Origin: JBNLBT01 sp050303435
GTDB taxonomy: Bacteria; Pseudomonadota; Gammaproteobacteria; Xanthomonadales; Marinicellaceae
Direction of reading: 5' to 3'
Assembly: GCA_050303435.1 (NCBI GenBank)
Contig: JBNLBT010000155.1
Location: 1 to 5,347 of the forward strand
Length of the DNA stretch: 5,347 nucleotides
The notes beneath the pieces were generated by a model. The model saw only the letters and a program-made list of their open reading frames with translations. It was not told the origin of the DNA and searched no databases. The position numbers were made by a program, and so were the translations under genes. This document shows positions 1-4,590 of this stretch, piece by piece; the stretch's first letter is position 1; every line of letters begins with the position of its first letter.

Positions 1-123
1 CGCAAAATCATTGAACTGGATGACGAACGCAAGGCGGCCATGGTGAGCAATCTGCTGGTGGTGTTGTGCGGTGAAGAGAACGCCCAGCCGGTGATCAATT
101 CAGGCGGCGTCTACAGCACATAA
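1..123 (+). CDS. SPFH/prohibitin-like membrane protein, C-terminal end only
   Basis: The window opens inside this gene. The last 40 codons are read in the frame ending at the TAA at 121-123. The tail contains ELDDERKAAMVSNLLVVLCG followed by a QPVINSGGVY end. I recognise this from memory as the C-terminus of SPFH-domain proteins in Xanthomonadales, where an L-D-x-E-R-K-A-A-M-V-S-N-L-L-V-V-L-C-G block precedes a short polar tail. SPFH proteins form membrane-bound oligomers linked to membrane microdomains and protease control. The SPFH domain and the membrane anchor lie upstream of the window, so neither can be checked here. The gene is followed after two bases by a ribbon-helix-helix gene on the same strand, which supports the family call because the two are often adjacent. 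Confidence 0.75.
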   Translation, partial: RKIIELDDERKAAMVSNLLVVLCGEENAQPVINSGGVYST

Positions 124-125
124 CC

Positions 126-314
126 ATGGCAACAAAAAAGCCGTTCCCGTTGAGAATCAACGCCGATCTGCTGAAGGCGGCCCAGCAATGGGCCGCCGAC
201 GATCTGCGCAGCCTCAACGCGCAACTGGAATTCATCATCCGCGAAGCCCTGTACAAAGCCGGCCGTCTGAAAAAACCCCGCATTGATCCCATCGAAGAAT
301 CTGCAGACGATTGA
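126..314 (+). CDS. Arc-type ribbon-helix-helix DNA-binding protein, small
   Basis: This 62-residue protein has the layout of a ribbon-helix-helix (MetJ/Arc) fold. A short strand (KPFPLRIN, about residues 5-11) is followed by helix A (about 12-27, ADLLKAAQQWAADDL), a turn, and helix B starting with S-L-N-A-Q (about 29-46). The S-x-N-x-[EQ] start of helix B is typical of Arc-like proteins. Such proteins dimerise, and the paired strands enter the DNA major groove; L8 and R9 are the likely base-reading positions. An acidic tail (IEESADD) follows. The ATG at 126 lies two bases after the stop of the SPFH gene with no strong ribosome binding site, so translational coupling is likely. No toxin partner is visible, so I do not call it an antitoxin. 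Its DNA target is unknown. Confidence 0.8.
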   Translation: MATKKPFPLRINADLLKAAQQWAADDLRSLNAQLEFIIREALYKAGRLKKPRIDPIEESADD

Positions 315-410
315 AGACTCGATGCATTGCTGCAGATTTTTCCTGACGCATTAACGAATATTTAATTGGCAAATTGCTATCATTGGTCGGGTTAAAAGGG
401 GGTTCACGCA

Positions 411-554
411 ATGAAAACGTCAGCCGATTCCAGAGACTTGGAATCCGTTCAAGCGTTCGGTCAGTGTACTGGCCACCCCCTTCTGGATATTTTACCTCAA
501 TGCACACCAATTGCAGCAAGAACTCACGTGCGTTCAAATAAAAAAGTCCGGTAA
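411..554 (+). CDS. Possible small ORF of 47 residues, doubtful
   Basis: An ATG at 411 follows a purine block (AAAAGGGGG, 394-402) with eight bases between, which would make a good Shine-Dalgarno. The frame runs 47 codons (MKTSADSRDLESVQAFGQC at the start) to a TAA at 552-554. It has no recognisable domain, signal peptide or membrane segment. The reading frame ends inside the left arm and loop of the terminator at 540-570, an awkward place for a real stop codon. The stretch 315-539 otherwise holds only the distance between the RHH gene and the shared terminator. It may instead be a 3' untranslated region or a small RNA ending at that terminator. I give it low weight. Confidence 0.18.
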   Translation: MKTSADSRDLESVQAFGQCTGHPLLDILPQCTPIAARTHVRSNKKVR

Positions 555-570
555 AAACCGGACTTTTTTT
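540..570. terminator. Bidirectional rho-independent terminator
   Basis: An eight-base stem, AGTCCGGT (545-552) with ACCGGACT (557-564), closes a four-A loop. It is flanked by a run of A on the left (540-545) and seven T on the right (564-570), so it can end transcription in both directions. It sits between the converging SPFH/RHH operon and the first DUF1328 gene, whose stop codon is 26 bases away. Confidence 0.88.
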
Positions 571-595
571 AATCTGGGTGAATTCACAGGGTGGC

Positions 596-751
596 TTAAA
601 GCACCCTTTGCACCAAAGAAATCACCAACAATATCAAAAAGATAAAAAAGATCACCCGAGCGATGTCAGTGGCGGCCCCGGCAATGCCTGTGAAACCCAG
701 CACACCGGCGATCAATGCAACGATCAGAAATATTAAAGCCCAACTCAACAT
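596..751 (-). CDS. DUF1328 (YtjA-type) small membrane protein, copy 1
   Basis: This 51-residue protein begins MLSWALIFLIVALIAGVLGF and continues TGIAGAA, then a second hydrophobic segment (about residues 33-47) and a short basic end (QRVL). The W-A-L-I-F-L-I-V-A-L-I-A-G-V-L-G-F / G-I-A-G block is the hallmark of DUF1328, the family of E. coli YtjA. It predicts two inner-membrane helices joined by a Gly/Ala-rich turn. The family's function is not established; members are often found near stress and envelope genes. The start at 751 is chosen because a GGAGATGAGG block (756-765) precedes it and because it aligns with copy 2 at 1029-1187. By hand alignment 37 of 51 positions match that copy. It has its own terminator at 540-570 and a leader of its own, so it is probably transcribed separately or by read-through from the BON unit. 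Confidence 0.9.
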   Translation of the reverse strand: MLSWALIFLIVALIAGVLGFTGIAGAATDIARVIFFIFLILLVISLVQRVL

Positions 752-787
752 GATGCCTCATCTCCATCAACTTGAACCGTGAGCCAT

Positions 788-814
788 GGCGGTGATGACG
801 GCCTGTCCACCGCC
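788..814 (-). promoter_or_regulatory. Hairpin in the leader of DUF1328 copy 1
   Basis: GGCGGTG (788-794) pairs perfectly with CACCGCC (808-814). Inside, GAC (797-799) pairs with GTC (805-807) after a two-base bulge, giving about ten base pairs with a five-base loop. It lies 36 bases upstream of the DUF1328 copy 1 start, in what would be its 5' leader. There is no T run, so it is not a terminator. A role in mRNA stability or translation is only inferred. Confidence 0.4.
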
Positions 815-851
815 GCAATTCGCGCCGCGCAGAGCGGTGTCGGTCGGACTC

Positions 852-887
852 TTATTGATTCACAATCCCCAACCTCTGCCGCCGCAT
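852..887 (-). CDS. Possible 11-residue leader ORF upstream of DUF1328 copy 1
   Basis: On the minus strand, GGGAGG (892-897) precedes an ATG at 887 by a short gap, and the frame MRRQRLGIVNQ ends at TAA (852-854). The ribosome binding site is as good as those of the real genes nearby. The peptide is basic, with no run of one amino acid that would suggest classical attenuation. If transcription starts from the possible promoter near 925-930, this would be the first ORF of the transcript. It could easily be chance. Confidence 0.2.
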   Translation of the reverse strand: MRRQRLGIVNQ

Positions 888-924
888 TTAGCCTCCCGCT
901 GAATGCTCAGACGCGCGCCGGTGT

Positions 925-930
925 ATTGTA
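925..930 (-). promoter_or_regulatory. Possible -10 element for DUF1328 copy 1
   Basis: On the minus strand the sequence reads GAC-TACAAT-AC, with five of six bases of a -10 consensus and a C just before it, a feature favoured by the stationary-phase sigma factor. No good -35 is found 16-18 bases upstream, which also fits that type of promoter but weakens the call. It would leave a leader of roughly 170 bases. Confidence 0.25.
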
Positions 931-975
931 GTCCCAATCGCACCATTGCACAGCAGAATTTCATCTGGCACAAAC

Positions 976-1007
976 AAAAAAAAAGCCCGGTCGAAACCGG
1001 GCTTTTT
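976..1007 (-). terminator. Rho-independent terminator of the BON-DUF1328 unit
   Basis: A GCCCGGT/ACCGGGC stem (985-991 with 996-1002) reads on the minus strand with a TTCG loop and is followed there by nine T (complement of 976-984). It lies 21 bases past the stop of DUF1328 copy 2. The five T on the plus side (1003-1007) would allow weak termination the other way. Its stem shares the CCGGT/ACCGG core of the terminator behind copy 1. Confidence 0.9.
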
Positions 1008-1028
1008 ATCAGAGGGTGTCTTCACCCG

Positions 1029-1187
1029 TCACGAGAACACATTGGTGAACAATGACAGCAGCAGCAACACCAGGAAGATAAAGAAAATCACCTTGGATAT
1101 GCCCGCGGCTGCACCGGCAATGCCGCCAAATCCCAACACGCCCGCAACCAGTGCGACAATTAAAAATAACAGTGCCCAACTTAACAT
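1029..1187 (-). CDS. DUF1328 (YtjA-type) small membrane protein, copy 2
   Basis: This 52-residue protein begins MLSWALLFLIVALVAGVLGF, continues GGIAGAAAGISK, then a strongly hydrophobic second segment (about residues 33-47, VIFFIFLVLLLLSL), and ends TNVFS. It is a clear DUF1328 member, with two predicted inner-membrane helices and a glycine/alanine hinge. It keeps the G-x-x-G-x-A-G pattern of the family better than copy 1, which has T and D in the hinge. The ATG at 1187 has a strong GGGAGGT site (1194-1200) six bases upstream. The start lies 20 bases after the BON gene's stop, and a terminator follows it, so the two genes form one transcription unit. The biochemical role of the family is not known; a part in envelope stress is inferred from the neighbour. 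Confidence 0.92.
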   Translation of the reverse strand: MLSWALLFLIVALVAGVLGFGGIAGAAAGISKVIFFIFLVLLLLSLFTNVFS

Positions 1188-1207
1188 GATGATACCTCCC
1201 GTTCAGA

Positions 1208-1837
1208 TTATGATTGTTGATCAACCGTCAGACGATTGTTCACGTCACGCACACCGTCGGTGTTCTCGGCAATGGTTTCAATCAGCTCTTTTTCAGCCGA
1301 AGAATCCACTTCACCCGTCAGGGTCACCTGACCGTGGTGGGTGTCCACATTCACCGCCAAACCGCTGGTTTCAGAATTGATCAACAGCTTGGATTTGATC
1401 GCTGAAGTGATGGTGGCGTCTTCGAACCACATGGAAAAAGAATCACCGGCGTCTTCGGCTTTGTCCTTGATTTTGTCCATGGTTGAATACTTGGGGTCCA
1501 CTTTCAAATCGTTCTCTACCGATTCAATGCCATCGATTTTATAAGCGATCTGTTCGGCCAGTTCGCGGTCCACATCGGACTGCACTGTGCCGCTCAGATG
1601 GGCGGTGCTGCCTTTCACTTCGGTGTCGATGGTGAAATTGTTCAGGTGACGGTTCACCAGGTAAGCCGATTCCAGCTTGCCGTCCAACCAGGCATCGCGC
1701 AACTCGCCTTTAACACTGTATGCGTCGTTGCCTGCGTTGACCGGTGCGATGAATGCGCCCGTGGTCACCAGGGCACAGGCCACAACCAGTTTTTTCAAAG
1801 GTTTGACAGATTGTCTGTTGTTGCTTGAAGTACTCAT
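1208..1837 (-). CDS. Periplasmic protein with two BON domains, OsmY-like
   Basis: The 209-residue product has a signal peptide with a basic stretch (KPLKK, residues 12-16), a hydrophobic core (LVVACALVTTGAFIA) and a likely cut after VNA (35). Two BON domains follow, at about 47-114 and 141-208. Each shows the family pattern of a helix, a V-x-G-x-x-x-L-x-G-x-V strand pair and a V-x-x-V-x-N-x-L end (SVENDLKV and DVNNRLTV). The length and two-domain layout match E. coli OsmY (201 residues), a periplasmic osmotic/stationary-phase protein with chaperone-like, membrane-associated roles. I give no symbol because orthology is not shown. An earlier in-frame ATG at 1909 would hide the signal peptide behind 24 residues. 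The ATG at 1837 is preferred because GAGGAA (1846-1851) precedes it. It leads an operon with DUF1328 copy 2. Three phased GTGAAA motifs lie just upstream. Confidence 0.9.
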   Translation of the reverse strand: MSTSSNNRQSVKPLKKLVVACALVTTGAFIAPVNAGNDAYSVKGELRDAWLDGKLESAYLVNRHLNNFTIDTEVKGSTAHLSGTVQSDVDRELAEQIAYKIDGIESVENDLKVDPKYSTMDKIKDKAEDAGDSFSMWFEDATITSAIKSKLLINSETSGLAVNVDTHHGQVTLTGEVDSSAEKELIETIAENTDGVRDVNNRLTVDQQS

Positions 1838-1888
1838 AAAGTTTTTTCCTCGTTGGTTTGAACTCGCCGCCCAGACTAGTGCCGCGGC

Positions 1889-1916
1889 GTGAAAAGCGCG
1901 TGAAAGCACGGTGAAA
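1889..1916. repeat. Three GTGAAA motifs at exact 11-base period
   Basis: GTGAAA occurs at 1889-1894, 1900-1905 and 1911-1916, each start 11 bases after the last, or about one helical turn. On the BON gene's strand these read TTTCAC and lie 52-79 bases before its start codon. A fourth copy in the opposite orientation (GAAATTTTCAC, 1974-1984) mirrors the last one (GTGAAATTTC, 1911-1920). This arrangement looks like a protein binding array, but no regulator can be named. Confidence 0.45.
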
Positions 1917-1951
1917 TTTCATCCATCACAGACCACGAGAGTGCCCTGCGA

Positions 1952-1957
1952 TGTCAA
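1952..1957 (-). promoter_or_regulatory. Possible -35 element for the BON-DUF1328 unit
   Basis: The minus strand reads a perfect TTGACA at 1957-1952, about 115 bases upstream of the BON start. The sequence 16-19 bases further on (GGTCTG / TCTGTG) is a poor -10, so the promoter would need an activator or the match is by chance. It lies between the two oppositely oriented GTGAAA motifs. Confidence 0.25.
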
Positions 1958-2017
1958 AGAAATCCGGGATTGGGAAATTTTCACGGCATTTTTTTAGCGG
2001 CGCATGTGCAGGGCGGC

Positions 2018-2046
2018 TTGACGATCTGTGACATCTGTAGCACAAT
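2018..2046 (+). promoter_or_regulatory. Candidate sigma-70 promoter for the 150-residue protein gene
   Basis: TTGACG (2018-2023) and CACAAT (2041-2046) are separated by 17 bases, matching five and four of six consensus positions. It would give a leader of about 70 bases before the ATG at 2124. No better pair was seen between the divergent genes on this strand. Confidence 0.45.
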
Positions 2047-2123
2047 GGGTTTGCCGCCGTGCAGTGCGGCCTGACTGTAGTATGCGGCTTACATGCCACG
2101 CAGGATAAGAAAGGTATCAATCG

Positions 2124-2576
2124 ATGAACTGGAAATTGGGCCGGGGCAAACTCGGCGTGTTTAAGCCCCTCTTGGGCGCATGGCGCTGTGAGGCTGACTC
2201 ACAGATGGGGCCGGTTGTGTGCCTGCGCGTTTTCGAGCCTGCACTCAATGGACGCTACATTCAACTGGATTGCCTGTGGCAATTCACCCACGGCAAGAAT
2301 TACTCGGAACGCTGTCTTTTTGGCATCAACAATGAAAAGACTCTGAGTTTCTGGTCATTCACATCGGACGGCAAGCAATCCAGTGGCTGGCAGGACCGGG
2401 CCGACGATGTGCACCCCGACGCGCTGTGTTTTTCGGCCGACATGCCAGGTGGCCGGGCGCGCCAGATTTACTGGCCCGGTGAAGACGGTGACCTGCGCTG
2501 GGCGGTCGAATCGCGCAACAAAAAAGGCTTTAACCGTTTTGTCGATCACAGCTATTACCCCCACGTGAGCGACTGA
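2124..2576 (+). CDS. Conserved-looking protein of 150 residues, possibly lipocalin-like (DUF1579 type)
   Basis: I do not recognise this gene firmly. The protein starts MNWKLGRGKLGVFKPLLGAW and has no signal peptide or membrane segment, so it is probably cytosolic. It alternates short strand-like segments rich in aromatic residues, such as L-L-G-A-W-R-C-E, N-G-R-Y-I-Q-L-D, Y-S-E-R-C-L-F-G-I-N and T-L-S-F-W-S-F-T-S-D-G. The early L-x-G-x-W, the later G-R-Y-I and the F-W-S-F-x-S-D-G order recall small beta-barrels of the DUF1579/lipocalin-like group, in which a W and a G sit at the barrel opening. That link is inference from pattern only. Cysteines occur at 22, 33, 50, 64 and 102. The ATG at 2124 has an AGAAAGG site (2108-2114) nine bases upstream. 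It is transcribed divergently from the BON operon and stands alone. Confidence 0.7.
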   Translation: MNWKLGRGKLGVFKPLLGAWRCEADSQMGPVVCLRVFEPALNGRYIQLDCLWQFTHGKNYSERCLFGINNEKTLSFWSFTSDGKQSSGWQDRADDVHPDALCFSADMPGGRARQIYWPGEDGDLRWAVESRNKKGFNRFVDHSYYPHVSD

Positions 2577-2810
2577 GCGGATTCACAGGCGCGCAACCCC
2601 GCCCGCCCATCTGCGGATCATCCGCGCACCTCGTCAACAACCGTTTGCAGTGCACGCTTTTCCTGAGCCGGCATCGAACTGGGCCTGTTTCTTGAGGGTG
2701 CGCGACATCGGCTCAGACAGCATTCAATACAACACTTCAATGCGTGGTTTCCACGCTGTGCGGTGGTTTTTTGCTTGTTTTGGGTGATTTAAATGCAAAA
2801 TATCGTGAAA

Positions 2811-2871
2811 TATTTGTAATTTTTATTGCAATTATATTTTTTAAATAATATTATTTGTAATAAATATTGCA
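2811..2871. repeat. Two-copy direct repeat, 41 bases apart, in the AT-rich promoter
   Basis: TATTTGTAAT, four bases, then ATTGCA is found at 2811-2830 and again at 2852-2871. Sixteen of the sixteen bases in the two blocks match, while the four-base gap differs (TTTT versus AAAT). The 41-base shift is close to four helical turns, so both copies face the same side of the DNA. Copy one overlaps the candidate -35 and copy two overlaps the candidate -10, which suits a binding site for a repressor or a looping regulator. Confidence 0.5.
2826..2854 (+). promoter_or_regulatory. Candidate sigma-70 promoter of the secreted repeat protein
   Basis: TTGCAA (2826-2831) and TATTAT (2849-2854) are 17 bases apart, matching four and five consensus positions. 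The -35 lies inside the palindrome ATTGCAAT (2825-2832). A start near 2861 would leave a leader of about 95 bases. In so AT-rich a stretch chance matches are common, so the exact position is uncertain. Confidence 0.4.
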
Positions 2872-2955
2872 TATACAACGATTCGATGTGTGTGCAAGAC
2901 CATGCACTGAGCCCTGTGTGGCTTTAAATTACCAAGCGAAATTGAGGACAGAACC

Positions 2956-4572
2956 ATGAAAAACACGTTCAGAAAAATCAAGTTGCTGTGTGCGTTGTGC
3001 GTGCCTTTGTGCACCGCTGCGCAGGCACAGGACTTCATCGTCACCAAGAGTTTCACCGGCAGTTGGTACCAACCGGCCCTGAGTGGCCAGGGCTTTCTGC
3101 TGGAAATCGCCAAATCCAATAACCAGAAAATCGGTTTGCTGAGCTGGTATACCTTTGACAACGCAGGCAATCACATGTGGCTGATCGGCACCGGTTCGAT
3201 CAGTGGCCAGCAAATCGTCTTTAATATGACCGAAACCACAGGCGGTCGCTTTGGACTGGCCCATGACCCCGCCTCGGTGAGCAACAGCAATTGGGGCACT
3301 GTGACATTCAACTTCACCGATTGCAACAACGCCACGGTCAACTGGAATCCGGTCGCCAGCGGTTTCAGCAATGGCTCCATGCAGGTGGTGCGATTGACCA
3401 ACATCAACAATCTGGTCTGCACCGGCGGTTTGTCGGATGACCTCGGCGATGTGGTCAGCAACACCGAACTGCTGATTCCCCTGAACAACACCGGCCTCGA
3501 GCCGCTGGCCTCGGGCAAAGCCAAATATGAAGAACGCGCCGATCGCGTGGAATTCTCAGTGGAAGTGGAAGATCTGACCGCCGGCAGTTACGATTTGCTG
3601 GTGGGCGGCGAACTCAAGGGCAGCATTGAGGTGGTCACCATCGCCGGTGGCACCGAAGGTGAAATTGAGTTCCGCGATCCGGTTGAGCCCGGAAAAATTC
3701 TGCTCGACTTTGATCCGCGCGGTCAGGACATCGACGTGGCCCAGGGCGGCGCCGTGTATCTGACTTCCACCATTCCGGGTGGCGGCGGCAACACGCCCCC
3801 TCCAGGCGGTGGCAACACCCCGCCTCCGGGCAGCGGCAATCCTCCGCCGACCGGCAACAGTGAAATCCGTGAGTTCATGAGCAACACCGGCGTGTACCCG
3901 GCGGGTCAGGCCAAGCTGGAACTGGAACAACGACCCGACCGCGTTGATTTCAAAGTTGAAATTGAGGACGTGCCGGTGGGCTTTTACGACTTCTTCGTGG
4001 CCGGTGAAATGCAGGGCGTGATCGAAGTGATCGCCTCAGCCGCCGGTGTGGAAGGCGAGCTGGAATTCCGCAATCCGGTTGAGCCGGGCAAAGAACTGCT
4101 GGACTTCAACCCGATCGGTGAACTGGTGGAAGTGGTGCAGGACGGTCAGGTGATCTTCACCCACGTATTTGCCGATGGCGGCACCACACCGCCTCCGGGT
4201 GGTGGTGGCAACACACCGCCTCCGGGTGGTGGTGGCAATACACCGCCTCCGACCGGTGGCACACCGACTGAAATCGAGGTGCCGTTGAACAACCTCGGCG
4301 TGGACCCCGATGCCAGCGGCGAAATCGACTACGAAGTGCGCGACGACCGCATCGACTTCAAGGTCGAAGTGGAAGACCTGGACGACGGCAGCTATGAACT
4401 GGTGGTCGGCAATGCCGTGGTCACCAACATCCAGGTCGTCGCCGGTGAAGGCGAAGTGGAATTCCGCGATCCGCCCGAGCCCGGCAAACTGCCCTTGACT
4501 TTCGACCCGCTGGGCCAGGAAATCAAGGTGCAAAAAGACGGTGTGGTTTACCTGTCGGCCGTCCTCCAATGA
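2956..4572 (+). CDS. Secreted modular protein with three repeated domains and Gly/Pro linkers
   Basis: The 538-residue product is exported. Residues 1-24 form a signal peptide (basic FRKIK, hydrophobic core, cut after AQA). Residues 26-157 form a domain with G-S-W-Y-Q-P (35-40), S-G-Q-G-F (43-47) and a W-Y-T-F-D-N-A-G strand, and one cysteine pair (123, 155) that may form a disulphide. I associate such domains with Xanthomonadales secreted proteins of unknown role. Then come three copies of another domain, at about 169-271, 302-404 and 438-535. Each has [VI]-[ED]-F-x-V-E-[VI]-E-D, G-x-Y-[DE], and E-F-R-[DN]-P-x-E-P-G-K. The last motif starts at 238, 370 and 502, an exact 132-residue period. 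Linkers at 274-300 and 407-436 are G-G-G-N-T-P-P-P units. The domains are acidic and likely beta-rich. There is no membrane anchor, sorting signal or catalytic motif. GAGGA (2944-2948) seven bases before the ATG supports the start. Binding or adhesion is inference only. Confidence 0.88.
   Translation: MKNTFRKIKLLCALCVPLCTAAQAQDFIVTKSFTGSWYQPALSGQGFLLEIAKSNNQKIGLLSWYTFDNAGNHMWLIGTGSISGQQIVFNMTETTGGRFGLAHDPASVSNSNWGTVTFNFTDCNNATVNWNPVASGFSNGSMQVVRLTNINNLVCTGGLSDDLGDVVSNTELLIPLNNTGLEPLASGKAKYEERADRVEFSVEVEDLTAGSYDLLVGGELKGSIEVVTIAGGTEGEIEFRDPVEPGKILLDFDPRGQDIDVAQGGAVYLTSTIPGGGGNTPPPGGGNTPPPGSGNPPPTGNSEIREFMSNTGVYPAGQAKLELEQRPDRVDFKVEIEDVPVGFYDFFVAGEMQGVIEVIASAAGVEGELEFRNPVEPGKELLDFNPIGELVEVVQDGQVIFTHVFADGGTTPPPGGGGNTPPPGGGGNTPPPTGGTPTEIEVPLNNLGVDPDASGEIDYEVRDDRIDFKVEVEDLDDGSYELVVGNAVVTNIQVVAGEGEVEFRDPPEPGKLPLTFDPLGQEIKVQKDGVVYLSAVLQ
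3775..3855 (+). repeat. Gly/Pro/Asn linker 1 coding repeat
   Basis: This stretch codes for the linker between the first and second repeated domains (residues 274-300). It has three units of the type G-G-G-N-T-P-P-P, the last altered to G-S-G-N-P-P-P-T. Units differ in length and codon choice, so it is an older, partly decayed tandem repeat compared with linker 2. Confidence 0.75.
4186..4251 (+). repeat. 27-base tandem repeat coding for linker 2
   Basis: A 27-base unit starting ACACCGCCTCCGGGTGGTGG occurs at 4186-4212 and 4213-4239, differing only in the last base. A partial third copy of 12 bases follows at 4240-4251. It codes for T-P-P-P-G-G-G-G-N in frame, so unit gain or loss would change linker length without breaking the protein. 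The near identity suggests recent expansion by slippage. Confidence 0.85.
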
Positions 4573-4590
4573 CCGACTGAAAACCACAAA

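Larger units (their letters stand above)
2577..2955. other. Non-coding stretch with an AT-rich island
   Basis: No convincing gene lies here. The first 180 bases are GC-rich and hold two small hairpins, at 2613-2625 (GCGGAT/ATCCGC) and 2742-2756 (GCGTGG/CCACGC). The second is followed only after ten bases by six T (2767-2772), so it is at best a weak terminator for the 2124-2576 gene. From about 2785 to 2880 the composition changes sharply to A and T, unlike any other part of the window. This part carries the promoter and direct repeat listed separately. The last 75 bases form the leader of the secreted protein gene. Confidence 0.7.

Noticed and set aside
235..537. A 100-codon minus-strand open frame over the RHH gene and the following gap
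   Set aside because: It overlaps the RHH gene antisense. Its translation resembles no family and it has no clear ribosome site.
946..1380. A 144-codon plus-strand open frame across DUF1328 copy 2 and the end of the BON gene
   Set aside because: It lies opposite two well-supported genes and a terminator, its translation is low-complexity (many N, P, S, H), and it has no domain or ribosome site.
1775..1786. A lipobox-like V-V-A-C in the BON protein's signal peptide
   Set aside because: Only three residues lie between the lysines and the cysteine's motif, too short for a lipoprotein signal. A standard cut after VNA at residue 35 fits better.
2613..2625. GCGGAT/ATCCGC hairpin as terminator of the 2124-2576 gene
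   Set aside because: The loop would be tiny and there is no T run after it.
2618..2674. An 18-residue minus-strand frame with a plausible-looking protein sequence (MPAQEKRALQTVVDEVRG)
   Set aside because: It is too short, has no good ribosome site, and no supporting context. It could be a gene remnant but nothing upstream in frame supports this.
2742..2772. GCGTGG/CCACGC hairpin and T6 as a terminator
   Set aside because: Ten bases separate the hairpin from the T run, and the stem is short, so it does not fit a standard rho-independent terminator.
4036..4587. A 183-codon minus-strand open frame, and similar ones at 3556-3930 and 3171-3524
   Set aside because: These mirror the codon bias of the secreted protein gene. 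Their translations echo its repeats in the antisense direction (runs of R, H, V, F), and they have no independent support.
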